From Clusia tigrina (taxonomy: Eukaryota; Arthropoda; Insecta; Diptera; Clusiidae), in the NCBI GenBank assembly GCA_920105625.2, contig CAKKTE020000266.1, forward strand, positions 62,001 through 126,000: DNA of 64,000 nt, read 5' to 3'. Position 1 is the stretch's first letter. Every line of letters begins with the position of its first letter. This document shows, in pieces, positions 26,057 to 39,936 of the stretch. The position numbers and the translations under genes are program-made. The notes under the pieces were generated by a model, which ran no database searches, was not told the origin of the DNA, and was given only the letters and a program-made list of their open reading frames with translations.

Positions 26057-28360
26057 CATTTGAATGTTGCAAACTAAGATAGGTATAGGACCCACCGTAC
26101 AGAGGTTAGGGCCATTTGAAGTTTTATCAGTGTTTGATTTGGGACTCAAGGGTAGCATAGCTATGAGCGATAGCTTAAATTGGTAAGAGGCCCGAGTACT
26201 TTATTGTCATAAAATTATAAGATTTTATGACACTCCAGTAAAAAGTTACAAGCATTTGAATGTTGCAATCTTTGATAGGTATAGGGCGCACCGTATAGAA
26301 GTTAGGGCCATTTGAAGTTTTATCAGTGTTTGATTTGGGACTCAAGGGTAGCATAGCTATGAGCGATAGCTTAAATTGGTAAGAGGCTCGAGTATTTTAT
26401 TGTCACAAAATTTCAAAGTTTTATTGCGCTCCAGTAAAAAGTTACAAGCATTTGAATGTTGCAAACTTTGAATGGTATAGGACGCAACGTACAGAGGTTA
26501 GGGCCATTTGAAGTTTTATCAGTGTTTGATTTGAGACTCAAGGGTAGCATAGCTATGAGCGATATCTTAAATTGAGGAGAGGATCGAGTACTTTATTGTC
26601 ACAAAATTTCAAGGTTTTATGACGCTCCAGTAAAAAGTAACAAGCATTTGAATGTTGCAAACTTTGATAGATATAGGACGCACCATACAAAGGTTAGGGC
26701 CAATTGAAGTTTTAACAGTGTTTGATTTGGGACTCAAGGTTAGCATAGCTATGAGCGATATCTTAAATTGAGGAGAGGCTCGAGTACTTTATTGTCACAA
26801 AATTTCAAGGTTTTATGACGCTCCAGTAAAAAGTAACAAGCATTTGAATGTTGCAAACTTTGATAGATATAGGACGCACCATACAAAGGTTAGGGCCAAT
26901 TGAAGTTTTAACAGTGTTTGATTTGGGACTCAAGGTTAGCATAGCTATGAGCGATAGCTTAAATTGATAAGAGGCGCGAGTCCTTTATTTTCAGAAAATT
27001 TCAAGATTTTATGATGCTCCAGTAAAAAGATACAAGCATTTGAATGTTGCAAACTTTGATAGGTGTAGGACCCACCGTATAGAAGCTAGGGCCAGTTGAA
27101 GTTTTATCAGTGTTTGATATTAGGCGCAAGTGTAGCATAGCTATGAGCGATAGCTTAAATTGAGAAGAGGCTCGAGTACTTTATTTTCACAAAATTTCAA
27201 GATTTTATGACGCTCCAGTAACAAATTACAAGCATTTGAATGTTGCAAACTTTGATAGGTGGAGGGCGCACCGTATAGAAGATAGGGCCATTAGAAATGT
27301 TATGAGCGGTTGATTTGGGACTCAAGGGTAGCATAGCTATGAGCGATAACTTAAATTGATAAGAGATTCGAGAACTTTATTGTCACAAAATTTCTATATT
27401 TTATGCCGCTCCAGTAAGAAGTTACAAGGATTTGAATGTTGCAAACTTTGATAGGTGTAGGACGAACCGTACAGAGGTTAGGGCCATTTGAAGTTTTATT
27501 AGTGTTTGATTTGGGACTCAAGGGTAGCATAGCTATGAGCGATAGCTTAAATTGATAAGAGCCTCGAGTCACAAAATTTCAAGGTTTTATGACGCTCCAG
27601 TAAAAAGTTATAAGCATTTGAATGTTGCAAACTTTGATAGGTATAGGACGCACCGTACAGAGGTTTGGACCATTTGAAGTTTTAACAGTGTTTGATTTGG
27701 GACTCAAGGTTAGCATAGCAATGAGCGATAGCTTAAATTGATAAGAGGCGCGAGTCCTTTATTTTCAGAAAATTTCAAGATTTTATGATGCTCCAGTAAA
27801 AAGATACAAGCATTTGAATGTTGCAAACTTTGATAGGTGTAGGACCCACCGTATAGAAGCTAGGGCCAGTTGAAGTTTTATCAGTGTTTGATTTTAGGCG
27901 CAAGGGTAGCATAGCTATGAGCGATAGCTTAAATTGAGAAGAGGCTCGAGTACTTTATTTTCACAAAATTTCAAGGTTTTATGACGCTCCGGTAAAAAGT
28001 TACAAGCATTTGAATGTTGCAAACTTTGATAGGTATAGGACGCACTGTGCAGAGGTTAGGGCTGTTTGAAGTTGTTTGATTTGGGACTCAAGGGTAGCAT
28101 AGCTATGAGCGATAGCTTAAATTGTTAAGAAGCTCGAGTCCTTTATTTTCAGAAAAGGATATAAGCATTTGAAAGTTGCAAACTTTGATAGGTTTAGGAC
28201 CCACCATATAAAAGCTAGGGCCAGTTGAAGTTTTATCAGTGTTTGATTTTAGGCGCAAGGGTAGCATAGCTATGAGCGATAGCTTAAATTGAGAAGAGGC
28301 TCGAGTACTTTATTTTCACAAAATTTCAAGATTTTATGACGCTCCAGTAACAAGTTACAA
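26057..28360 (+). repeat. 2.1-2.3 kb higher-order repeat, copy 1
   Basis: This block is followed by a second copy from 28361. The offset is 2305 bp at the TTTTATTGCGCTCCAG monomer (26421 and 28726) and 2109 bp at ATGAGCGGTTGATT (27302 and 29411). The change of 196 bp is explained by one extra tandem monomer at 26753-26948. It includes a truncated monomer near 28151. Confidence 0.85.
26557..26948 (+). repeat. Recent one-monomer tandem duplication
   Basis: 26557-26752 and 26753-26948 are adjacent 196 bp units. The only difference I found is GGATCGAG in the first against GGCTCGAG in the second. Both carry the unusual set GATATCTTAAATTGAGGAG, AGATATAGGACGCACCATAC and CAATTGAAG. The related blocks at 28860 and 33780 have a single copy, so the duplication is later than the block copying. 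Confidence 0.92.
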
Positions 28361-30465
28361 GCATTTGAATGTTGCAAACTTCGATAGGTATAGGACGCAC
28401 CGTACAGAGGTTAGGGCCATTTGAAGTTTTATCAGTGTTTGATTTGGGACTCAAGGGTAGCATAGCTATGAGCGATAGCTTATATTGGTAAGAGGCTCGA
28501 GTACTTTATTGTCATAAAATTACAAGATTTTATGACACTCCAGTAAAAAGTTACAAGCATTTGAATGTTGCAATCTTTGATAGGTATAGGGCGCACCGTA
28601 TAGAAGTTAGGGCCATTTGAAATTTTATCAGTGTTTGATTTGGGACTCAAGGGTAGCATAGCTATGAGCGATAGCTTAAATTGGTAAGAGGCTCGAGTAT
28701 TTTATTGTCACAAAATTTCAAGGTTTTATTGCGCTCCAGTAAAAAGTTAGAAGCATTTGAATGTTGCAAACTTTGAATGGTATAGGACGCAACGTACAGA
28801 GGTTAGGGCCATTTGAAGTTTTATCAGTGTTTGATTTGAGACTCAAGGGTAGCATAGCTATGAGCGATATCTTAAATTGAGGAGAGGCTCGAGTACTTTA
28901 TTGTCACAAAATTTCAAGGTTTTATGACGCTTCAGTAAAAAGTAACAAGCATTTGAATGTTGCAAACTTTGATAGGTATAGGACGCACCATACAAAGGTT
29001 AGGGCCATTTGAAGTTTTAACAGTGTTTGATTTGGGACTCAAGGTTAGCATAGCTATGAGGGATAGCTTAAATTGATAAGAGGCGCGAGTCCTGTATTTT
29101 CAGAAAATTTCAAGATTTTATGATGCTCCAGTAAAAAGATACAAGCATTTGAATGTTGCAAACTTTGATAGGTGTAGGACCCACCGTATAGAAGCTAGGG
29201 CCAGTTGAAGTTTTATCAGTGTTTGATATTAGGCGCAAGTGTAGCATAGCTATGAGCGATAGCTTAAATTGAGAAGAGGCTCGAGTACTTTATTTTCACA
29301 AAATTTCAAGATTTTATGACGCTCCAGTAAAAAGTTACAAGCATTTGAATGTTGCAAACTTTGATAGGTGGAGGGCGCACCGTATAGAAGATAGGGCCAT
29401 TAGAAATGTTATGAGCGGTTGATTTGGGACTCAAGGGTAGCATAGCTATGAGCGATAACTTAAATTGATAAGAGATTCGAGTACTTTATTGTCACAAAAT
29501 TTCAATGTTTTATGCCGCTCCAGTAAAAAGTTACAAGGATTTGAATGTTGCAAACTTTGATAGGTGTAGGACGAACCGTACAGACGTTAAGGCCATTTGA
29601 AGTTTTATTAGTGTTTGATTTGGGACTCTAGGGTAGCATAGCTATGAGCGATAGCTTAAATTGATAAGAGCCTCGAGTCACAAAATTTCAAGGTTTTATG
29701 ACGCTCCAGTAAAAAGTTACAAGCATTTGAATGTTGCAAACTTTCATAGGTATAGGACGCACCGTACAGAGGTTTGGGCCATTTGAAGTTTTAACAGTGT
29801 TTGATTTGGGACTCAAGGTTAGCATAGCTATGAGTGATAGCTTAAATTGATAAGAGGCGCGAGTCCTTTATTTTCAGAAAATTTCAAGATTTTATGATGC
29901 TCCAGTAAAAAGATACAAGCATTTGAATGTTGCAAACTTTGATAGGTGTAGGACCCACCGTATACAAGCTAGGGCCAGTTGAAGTTTTATCAGTGTTTGA
30001 TTTTAGGCGCAAGGGTAGCATAGCTATGAGCGATAGCTTAAATTGAGAAGAGGCTCGAGTACTTTATTTTCACAAAATTTCAAGGTTTTATGACGCTCCG
30101 GTAAAAAGTTACAAGCATTTGAATGTTGCAAACTTTGATAGGTATAGGACGCACTGTGCAGAGGTTAGGGCTGTTTGAAGTTGTTTGATTTGGGACTCAA
30201 GGGTAGCATAGCTATGAGCGATAGCTTAAATTGTTAAGAAGCTCGAGTCCTTTATTTTCATAAAAGGATACAAGCATTTGAAAGTTGCAAACTTTGATAG
30301 GTTTAGGACCCACCGTATAAAAGCTAGGGCCAGTTGAAGTTTTATCAGTGTTTGATTTTAGGCGCAAGGGTAGCATAGCTGTGAGCGATAGCTTAAATTG
30401 AGAAGAGGCTCGAGTACTTTATTTTCACAAAATTTCAAGATTTTATGACGCTCCAGTAACAAGTT
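28361..30465 (+). repeat. 2.1 kb higher-order repeat, copy 2
   Basis: This is the tandem partner of 26057-28360 and also the first part of a 4.92 kb unit. Markers in order are TTCGATAGG at 28380, TTATTGCGCTCC at 28726, GAGCGATATC at 28863, ATGAGCGGTT at 29411 and GCACTGTGCAG at 30150. Confidence 0.85.
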
Positions 30466-33283
30466 ACAAGCATTTGAATGTTGTAAACTTTGATAGGTGT
30501 AGGACGCACCGTAGAGAGGTTAGGGGAATTTGATGTTTTATCAGTGTTTGATTTGGGACTCAAGGGTAGCATAGCTATGAGCGATAGCTTAAATTGTTAA
30601 GAGGCTCGAGTCCCTTATTTTCAGAAAAGGATACAAGCATTTGAAAGTTGCAGACTTTGATAGGTTTAGGACCCACCGTATAGAAGCTAAGGCCAGTTGA
30701 AGTTTTATCGGTGTTTGATATTTGGACTCAAGGGTAGCATAGCTATGAACGATAACTTAAATTAATAAGAGGCTCGAGTACTTTATTGTCACCAAATTTC
30801 AAGATTTTATGACGCTCCAGTAAAAAGTTACAAGCATTTCAATGTTGCAAACTTTGGTAGGTGTAGGACGAACCGTACAGAGGTTAGGGCCATTTTAAAT
30901 TTTATTAGTGTTTGATTTGGGACTCAAGGGTACCACAGCTATGAGCCATAGCTTAAATTGATAAGAAGCTCGAGTACTTTATTGTCACAAAATTTCAAGG
31001 TTTTATGACGCTCCAGTAACAAATTACAAACTTTGATAGGTGTAGGACGAACCGTACAGAGGTTAGGGCCATTTGAAGTTTTATTAGTGTTTGATTTGGG
31101 ACTCAAGGGTAGCATAGCTATGAGCGATAGCTTAAATTGATAAGAGGCTCGAGTCACAAAATTTCAAGGTTTTATGACGCTCCAGTAAAAAGTTACAAGC
31201 ATTTGAATGTTGCAAACTTTGATAGGTATAGGATGCACCGTACAGAGGTTTGGGCCATTTGAAGTTTTAACAGTGTTTGATTTGGGACTCAAGGTTAGCA
31301 TAGCTATGAGCGATAGCTTAAATTGATAAGAGGCGCGAGTCCTTTATTTTCAGAAAATTTCAAGATTTATGACTCTCCAGCAAAAAGATACAAGCATTTG
31401 AATGTTGCAAACTTTGGTAGGTGTAGGACCCACCGTATAGAAGCTAGGGCCAGTTGAAGTTTGATCAGTGTTTGATTTTGGACTCAAGGGCAGCATAGCT
31501 ATGAGCGATAGCTTAAATTGAAAAGAGGCTCGAGTACTTTATTTTCACAAAATTTCAAGATTTTATGACGCTCCAATAACAAGTTACAAGCATTTGAATG
31601 TTGCAAACTTTGATAGGTGTAGGACGCACCGTAGAGAGGTTATGGCCATTTGATGTTTTAACAGTTATTGATTTGGGATTCAAGGGTATCATAGCTTTGA
31701 GCGATAGCTTAAATTGCTAAGAGGCTCGAGTACTTTATTGTCACAAAATTTCAAGATTTTATGACACTCCAGTAAAAAGTTAAAAGCATTTGAATGTTGC
31801 AAACTTTGAATGGTATAGGACGCACCGTACAGAGGTTAGGGTCATTTGAAGTTTTATCAGTGTTTGATTTGGGACTCAAGGGTAGCATAGCTATGAGCGA
31901 TAGCTTAAATTGGTAAGAGGCTCGAGTATTTTATTGTCACAAATTTTCAAGGTTTTATGACGATCCAGTAAGAAGTTACAAGCATTTGATTGTTGCAAAC
32001 TTTGATAGGTATAGGACGCACCGTATAGAAGTTAGGGCCATTTGAAGTTGTTTGATTTGGGACTCAAGGGTAGCAGAGCTATGGGCGATAGCTTAAATTG
32101 TTAAGAGGCTCGAGTCCTTTATTTTCAGAAAATTTCAAGATTTTATGATGCTCCAGTAAAAAGATACAAGCATTTGAATGTTGCAAACTTTGATAGGTGT
32201 AGGACCCACCGTACAGAAGCTAGGGCCAGTTGAAGTTTTATCATTGTTTGATTTGGGAATCAAGGGTAGCATAGCTATGAGCGAAAGCTAAATTGATAAG
32301 AGGCTAAAGTACTTTATTGTCACAAATTACAAGATTTTACGACACTCCAGTAAAAAGTTACAAGCATTTGAATGTTGCAAACTTCGATAGGTATAGGACG
32401 CACCGTACAGAGGTTAGGGCCATTTGATGTTTTATCAGTGTTTGATTTGGGACTCAAGGGTAGCATAGCTATGAGCGATAGCTTAAATTGTTAAGAAGCT
32501 CGAGTCCTTTATTTTCAGAAAAGGATACAAGCATTTGAAAGTTGCAAACTTTGATAGGTTTAGGACCCACCGTATAAAAGCTAGGGCCAGTTGAAGTTTT
32601 ATCAGTGTTTGATTTTAGGCGCAAGGGTAGCATAGCTATGAGCGATAGCTTAAATTGAGAAGAGGCTCGAGTACTTTATTTTCACAAAATTTCAAGATTT
32701 TATGACGCTCCAGTAACAAGTTACAAGCATTTGAATATTGCAAACTTTGATAGGTGTAGGACGCACCGTAGAGAGGTTAGGGCCATTTGATGTTTTATCA
32801 GTGTTTGATTTGGGACTCAAGGGTAGCATAGCTATGAGCGATAGCTTAAATTGTTAAGAGGCTCGAGTCCCTTATTTTCAGAAAAGGATACAAGCATTTG
32901 AAAGTTGCAGACTTTGATAGGTTTAGGACCCACCGTATAGAAGCTAGCGCCAGTTCAAGTTTTATCATTGTTTGATTTGGGAATCAAGGGTAGCATAGCT
33001 ATGAGCGAAAGCTAAATTGATAAGAGGCTAAAGTACTTTATTGTCACAAAATTACAAGATTTTATGACACTCCAGTAAAAAGTTACAAGCATTTGAATGT
33101 TGCAAATTTTGATAGGTGTAGGGCGCACCGTATAGAAGATAGGGCCATTTGAAATGTTATCAGTGCTTGACTTGGGACTCAAGGGTAGCATAGCTATGAG
33201 CGATAACTTAAATTGAGAAGAGGTTCGAGTACTTTATTGTCACAAAATTTCAAGGTTTTATGACGCTCCAGAAAAAAGTTACA
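30466..33283 (+). repeat. Satellite monomers, right part of the 4.92 kb unit
   Basis: This segment holds about 15 monomers, several of them truncated. The 29 bp deletion form (CAGAAAAGGATACAAG) is near 30625, 32518 and 32882. The CAAATTACAAAC form, a 17 bp deletion, is near 31020. 30466-31420 is repeated after 35389, and 31446-32160 is repeated after 36540. Confidence 0.78.
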
Positions 33284-36200
33284 AGCATTTGAATGTTGCA
33301 AACTTCGATAGGTATAGGACGCACCGTACAGAGGTTAGGGCCATTTGAAGTTTTATCAGTGTTTGATTTGGGACTCAAGGGTAGCATAGCTATGAGCGAT
33401 AGCTTAAATTGGTAAGAGGCTCGAGTACTTTATTGTCATAAAATTACAAGATTTTATGACACTCCAGTAAAAAGTTACAAGCATTTGAATGTTGCAATCT
33501 TTGATAGGTATAGGGCGCACCGTATAGAAGTTAGGGCCATTTGAAATTTTATCAGTGTTTGATTTGGGACTCAAGGGTAGCATAGCTATGAGCGATAGCT
33601 TAAATTGGTAAGAGGCTCGAGTATTTTATTGTCACAAAATTTCAAGGTTTTATTGCGCTCCAGTAAAAAGTTAGAAGCATTTGAAGGTTGCAAACTTTGA
33701 ATGGTATAGGACGCAACGTACAGAGGTTAGGGCCATTTGAAGTTTTATCAGTGTTTGATTTGAGACTCAAGGGTAGCATAGCTATGAGCGATATCTTAAA
33801 TTGAGGAGAGGCTCGAGTACTTTATTGTCACAAAATTTCAAGGTTTTATGACGCTCCAGTAAAAAGTAACAAGCATTTGAATGTTGCAAACTTTGATAGG
33901 TATAGGACGCACCATACAAAGGTTAGGGCCATTTGAAGTTTTAACAGTGTTTGATTTGGGACTCAAGGTTAGCATAGCTATGAGGGATAGCTTAAATTGA
34001 TAAGAGGCGCGAGTCCTGTATTTTCAGAAAATTTCAAGATTTTATGATGCTCCAGTAAAAAGATACAAGCATTTGAATGTTGCAAACTTTGATAGGTGTA
34101 GGACCCACCGTATAGAAGCTAGGGCCAGTTGAAGTTTTATCAGTGTTTGATATTAGGCGCAAGTGTAGCATAGCTATGAGCGATAGCTTAAATTGAGAAG
34201 AGGCTCGAGTACTTTATTTTCACAAAATTTCAAGATTTTATGACGCTCCAGTAACAAGTTACAAGCATTTGAATGTTGCAAACTTTGATAGGTGGAGGGC
34301 GCACCGTATAGAAGATAGGGCCATTAGAAATGTTATGAGCGGTTGATTTGGGACTCAAGGGTAGCATAGCTATGAGCGATAACTTAAATTGATAAGAGAT
34401 TCGAGTACTTTATTGTCACAAAATTTCAATGTTTTATGCCGCTCCAGTAAAAAGTTACAAGGATTTGAATGTTGCAAACTTTAATAGGTGTAGCACGAAC
34501 CGTACAGACGTTAAGGCCATTTGAAGTTTTATTAGTGTTTGATTTGGGACTCTAGGGTAGCATAGCTATGAGCGATAGCTTAAATTGATAAGAGCCTCGA
34601 GTCACAAAATTTCAAGGTTTTATGACGCTCCAGTAAAAAGTTACAAGCATTTGAATGTTGCAAACTTTGATAGGTATAGGACGCACCGTACAGAGGTTTG
34701 GGCCATTTGAAGTTTTAACAGTGTTTGATTTGGGACTCAAGGTTAGCATAGCTATGAGTGATAGCTTAAATTGATAAGAGGCGCGAGTCCTTTATTTTCA
34801 GAAAATTTCAAGATTTTATGATACTCCAGTAAAAAGATACAAGCATTTGAATGTTGCAAACTTTGATAGGTGTAGGACCCACCGTATACAAGCTAGGGCC
34901 AGTTGAAGTTTTATCAGTGTTTGATTTTAGGCGCAAGGGTAGCATAGCTATGAGCGATAGCTTAAATTGAGAAGAGGCTCGAGTACTTTATTTTCAAAAA
35001 TTTCAAGGTTTTATGACGCTCCGGTAAAAAGTTACAAGCATTTGAATGTTGCAAACTTTGATAGGTATAGGACGCACTGTGCAGAGGTTAGGGCTGTTTG
35101 AAGTTGTTTGATTTGGGACTCAAGGGTAGCATAGCTATGAGCGATAGCTTAAATTGTTAAGAAGCTCGAGTCCTTTATTTTCAGAAAAGGATACAAGCAT
35201 TTGAAAGTTGCAAACTTTGATAGGTTTAGGACCCACCGTATAAAAGCTAGGGCCAGTTGAAGTTTTATCAGTGTTTGATTTTAGGCGCAAGGGTAGCATA
35301 GCTGTGAGCGATAGCTTAAATTGAGAAGAGGCTCGAGTACTTTATTTTCACAAAATTTCAAGATTTTATGACGCTCCAGTAACAAGTTACAAGCATTTGA
35401 ATGTTGCAAACTTTGATAGGTGTAGGACGCACCGTAGAGAGGTTAGGGCCATTTGATGTTTTATCAGTGTTTGATTTGGGACTCAAGGGTAGCATAGCTA
35501 TGAGCGATAGCTTAAATTGTTAAGAGGCTCGAGTCCCTTATTTTCAGAAAAGGATACAAGCATTTGAAAGTTGCAGACTTTGATAGGTTTAGGACCCACC
35601 GTATAGAAGCTAGGGCCAGTTGAAGTTTTATCGGTGTTTGATTTTTGGACTCAAGGGTAGCATAGCTATGAACGATAACTTATATTAATAAGAGGCTCGA
35701 GTACTTTATTGTCACCAAATTTCAAGATTTTATGACGCTCCAGTAAAAAGTTACAAGCATTTCAATGTTGCAAACTTTGGTAGGTGTAGGACGAACCGTA
35801 CAGAGGTTAGGGCCATTTGAAGTTTTATTAGTGTTTGATTTGGGACTCAAGGGTAGCATAGCTATGAGCGATAGCTTAAATTGATAAGAAGCTCGAGTAC
35901 TTTATTGTCACAAAATTTCAAGGTTTTATGACGCTCCAGTAACAAATTACAAACTTTGATAGGTGTAGGACGAACCGTACTGAGGTTAGGGCCATTTGAA
36001 GTTTTATTAGTGTTTGATTTGGGACTCAAGGGTAGCATAGCTATGAGCGATAGCTTAAATTGATAAGAGGCTCGAGTCACAAAATTTCAAGGTTTTATGA
36101 CGCTCCAGTAAAAAGTTACAAGCATTTGAATGTTGCAAACTTTGATAGGTATAGGACGCACCGTACAGAGGTTTGGGCCATTTGAAGTTTTAACAGTGTT

Positions 36201-36344
36201 TGATTTGGGACTCAAGGTTAGCATAGCTATGAGCGATAGCTTAAATTGGTAAGAGGCGCGAGTCCTTTATTTTCAGAAAATTTCAAGATTTATGACTCTC
36301 CAGCAAAAAGATACAAGCATTTGAATGTTGCAAACTTTGGTAGG
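33284..36344 (+). repeat. 4.92 kb repeat, second copy (left part)
   Basis: This matches 28361-31420 at an offset of about 4923 bp, near 25 monomer lengths. Markers include TTCGATAGG (28380 and 33303), TATGAGGGATAGC (29056 and 33979) and the 17 bp deletion monomer (31020 and 35943). Differences are scattered single bases. Confidence 0.85.
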
Positions 36345-36540
36345 TGTAGGACGCACCGTAGAGAGGTGAGGGCCATTTGATGTTTTATCAGTGTTTGATT
36401 TGGGACTCAAGGGTAGCATAGCTATGAGCGATAGCTTAAATTGTTAAGAGGCTCGAGTCCCTTATTTTCAGAAAAGGATACAAGCATTTGAAAGTTGCAG
36501 ACTTTGATAGGTTTAGGACCCACCGTATAGAAGCTAGGGC
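36345..36540 (+). repeat. Extra short monomer in the second 4.92 kb copy
   Basis: Compared with the first copy, about 167 bp is added here. The offset rises from 4924 to 5090. The added piece is of the GTAGAGAGG class, followed by a monomer with the 29 bp deletion (GAAAAGGATACAAGC near 36475). It resembles 35420-35610 and may have been copied from there. Confidence 0.72.
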
Positions 36541-37250
36541 CAGTTGAAGTTTTATCAGTGTTTGATTTTGGACTCAAGGGCAGCATAGCTATGAGCGATA
36601 GCTTAAATTGAAAAGAGGCTCGAGTACTTTATTTTCACAAAATTTCAAGATTTTATGACGCTCCAATAACAAGTTACAAGCATTTGAATGTTGCAAACTT
36701 TGATAGGTGTAGGACGCACCGTAGAGAGGTTATGGCCATTTGATGTTTTAACAGTTATTGATTTGGGATTCAAGGGTATCATAGCTTTGAGCGATAGCTT
36801 AAATTGCTAAGAGGCTCGAGTACTTTATTGTCACAAAATTTCAAGATTTTATGACACTCCAGTAAAAAGTTAGAAGCATTTGAATGTTGCAAACTTTGAA
36901 TGGTATAGGACGCACCGTACAGAGGTTAGGGCCATTTGAAGTTTTATCAGTGTTTGATTTGGGACTCAAGGGTAGCATAGCTATGAGCGATAGCTTAAAT
37001 TGGTAAGAGGCTCGAGTATTTTATTGTCACAAATTTTCAAGGTTTTATGACGATCCAGTAAGAAGTTACAAGCATTTGATTGTTGCAAACTTTGATAGGT
37101 ATAGGACGCACCGTATAGAAGTTAGGGCCATTTGAAGTTGTTTGATTTGGGACTCAAGGGTAGCAGAGCTATGGGCGATAGCTTAAATTGTTAAGAGGCT
37201 CGAGTCCTTTATTTTCAGAAAATTTCAAGATTTTATGATGCTCCAGTAAA
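36541..37250 (+). repeat. 4.92 kb repeat, second copy (right part)
   Basis: This part follows 31451-32160 at an offset of 5090. It includes the GTTATTGATTTGGG and GTATCATAGCTTTGAGC monomer and the GACGATCCAGTAAGAAG monomer. At about 37250 it jumps to sequence like that after 33075, so roughly 0.9 kb of the first copy has no counterpart. Confidence 0.75.
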
Positions 37251-39189
37251 AAGTTACAAGCATTTGAATGTTGCAAACTTTGATAGGTGTAGGGCGCACC
37301 GTATAGAAGATAGGGCCATTTGAAATGTTATCAGTGCTTGACTTGGGACTCAAGGGTAGCATAGCTATGAGCGATAACTTAAATTGAGAAGAGGTTTGAG
37401 TACTTTATTGTCACAAAATTTCAAGGTTTTATGACGCTCCAGAAAAAAGTTACAAGCATTTGAATGTTGCAAACTTTGATAGGTATAGGACACACCGTAC
37501 AGAGGTTAGGGCCATTTGAAGTTTTATCAGTGTTAGATTTGGGACTCAAGGGTAGCATAGCTATGAGCGATAGCTTAAATTGGTAAGAGGCTCGAGTACT
37601 TTATTGTCACAAAATTACAAGATTTTATGACACTCCAGTAAAAAGTTACAAGCATTTGAATGTTGCAATCTTTGATAGGTATAGGGCGCACCGTACAGAT
37701 GTTAGGGCCATTTGAAGTTTTATCAGTGTTTGATTTGAGACTCAAGGGTAGCATAGCTATGAGCGATAACTTAAATTGAGAAGAGGCTCGAGTACTTTAT
37801 TGTCACAAAATTTCAAGGTTTTATGACGCTCCAGTAAAAAGTAACAAGCATTTGAATGTTGCAAACTTTGATAGGTATAGGACGCACCATACAAAGGTTA
37901 GGGCCATTTGAAGTTTTAACAGTGTTTGATTTGGGACTCAAGGTTAGCATAGCTATGAGCGATAGCTTAAATTGATAAGAGGCGCGAGTCCTTTATTTTC
38001 AGAAAATTTCAAGATTTTATGACGCTCCAGTAAAAAGATACAAGCATTTGAATGTAGCAAACTTTGATAGGTGTAGGACCCACCGTATAGAAGCTAGGGC
38101 CAGTTGAAGTTTTATCAGTGTTTGATATTAGGCGCAAGTGTAGCATAGCTATGAGCGATAGCTTAAATTGAGAAGAGGCTCGAGTACTTTATTTTCACAA
38201 AATTTCAAGATTTTATGACGCTCCAGTAACAAGTTACAAGCATTTGAATGTTGCAAACTTTGATAGGTGGAGGGCGCACCATATAGAAGATAGGGCCATT
38301 AGAAATGTTATGAGCGGTTGATTTGGGACTCAAGGGTAGCATAGCTATGAGCGATAACTTAAATTGATAAGAGGTTCGAGTACTTTATTGTCACAAAATG
38401 TCAATGTTTTATGACGCTCCAGTAAAAAGTTACAAGGATTTGAATGTTGCAAACTTTGATAGGTGTAGGATGAACCGTACAGAGGTTAGGGCCATTTGAA
38501 GTTTTATTAGTGTTTGATTTGGGAGTCAAGGGTAGCATAGCTATGAGCGATAGCTTAAATTGATAAGAGCCTCGAGTCACAAAATTTCAAGGTTTTATGA
38601 CGTTCCAGTAAAAAGTTACAAGCATTTGAATGTTGCAAACTTTGATAGGTATAGGACGCACCGTACAGAGGTTTGGGCCATTTGAAGTTTTAACAGTGTT
38701 TGATTTGGGACTCAAGGTTAGCATAGCTATGAGCGATAGCTTAAATTGATAAGAGGCGCGAGTCCTTTATTTTCAGAAAATTTCAAGATTTTATGATGCT
38801 CCAGTAAAAAGATACAAGCATTTGAATGTTGCAAACTTTAATAGGTGTAGGACCCACCGTATAGAAGCTAGGGCCAGTTGAAGTTTTATCAGTGTTTGAT
38901 TTTAGGCGCAAGGGTAGCATAGCTATGAGCGATAGCTAAAATTGTTAAGAGGCTCGAGTCCCTTATTTTCAGAAAAGGATACAAGCATTTGAAAGTTGCA
39001 GACTTTGATAGGTTTAGGACCCACAGTATAGAAGCTAGGGCCAGTTGAAGTTTTATCGGTGTTTGATTTTGGACTCAAGGGTAGCATAGCTATGAACGAT
39101 AACTTAAATTAATAAGAGGCTCGAGTACTTTATTGTCACCAAATTTCAAGATTTTATGACGCTCCAGTAAAAAGTTACAAGCATTTCAA
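37251..39189 (+). repeat. Partial third copy of the 2.1 kb unit
   Basis: 37430-38930 follows the marker order of 33265-34960: AGAAAAAAG monomer, ATTACAAGATTTTATGACAC, CCATACAAAGG, GAGCGGTTGATT, then GAGCCTCGAGTCAC. The TTATTGCGCTCC and GAGCGATATC monomers are missing or replaced. The segment then runs into truncated and GTACCACAGC-class monomers. Confidence 0.72.
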
Positions 39190-39936
39190 TGTTGCAAACT
39201 TTGGTAGGTGTAGGACGAACCGTACATAGGTTAGGGCCATTTTAAATTTTATTAGTGTTTGATTTGGGACTCAAGGGTACCACAGCTATGAGCCATAACT
39301 TAAATTGATAAGAGGCTCGAGTACTTTATTGTCACCAAATTTCAAGGTTTTATGACGCTCCAGTAACAAATTACAAACTTGGATAGGTGTAGGGGAACCG
39401 TACAGAGGTTAGGGCCATTTTAAATTTTATTAATGTTTGATTTGGGATTTAAGGGTAGCATAGCTATGAGCGATAGCTTACATTGTTAAGAGGCTCGAGT
39501 CACAAAATTTCAAGGTTTTATGACGCTCCAGTAAAAAGTTACAAGGATTTGAATGTTGCAAACTTTGATAGGTGTTGGACGAACCGTACAGAGGTTAGGG
39601 CCATTTAAAGTTTTATTAGTGTTTGATTTGGGACTCAAGGGTAGCATAGCTATGACCGATAGCTTAAATTGATAAGAGGCTCGAGTCACAAAATTCCAAG
39701 GTTTTATGACGCTCCAGTAAAGAGTTACAAGCATTTGAATGTTGCAAACTTTGATAGGTATAGGACGCACCGTACAGAGGTTTGGGCCATTTGAAGTTTT
39801 AACAGTGTTTGATTTGGGACTCAAGGTTAGCATAGCTATGAGCGATAGCTTAAATTGATAAGAGGCGCGAGTCCTTTATTTTCAGAAAATTTCAAGATTT
39901 TATGACTCTCCAGCAAAAAGATACAAGCATTTGAAT
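39190..39936 (+). repeat. 747 bp tandem repeat, copy 1
   Basis: This unit of four monomers, some shortened, is repeated next to itself at an offset of 747 bp. GTACCACAGCTATGAGCC is at 39276 and 40023. It contains the 17 bp deletion monomer (CAAATTACAAACTTGG) and two monomers with the 10 bp deletion (CTCGAGTCACAAAA). The shortening keeps the antisense frame open for 107 codons, which I treat as chance. Confidence 0.86.
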
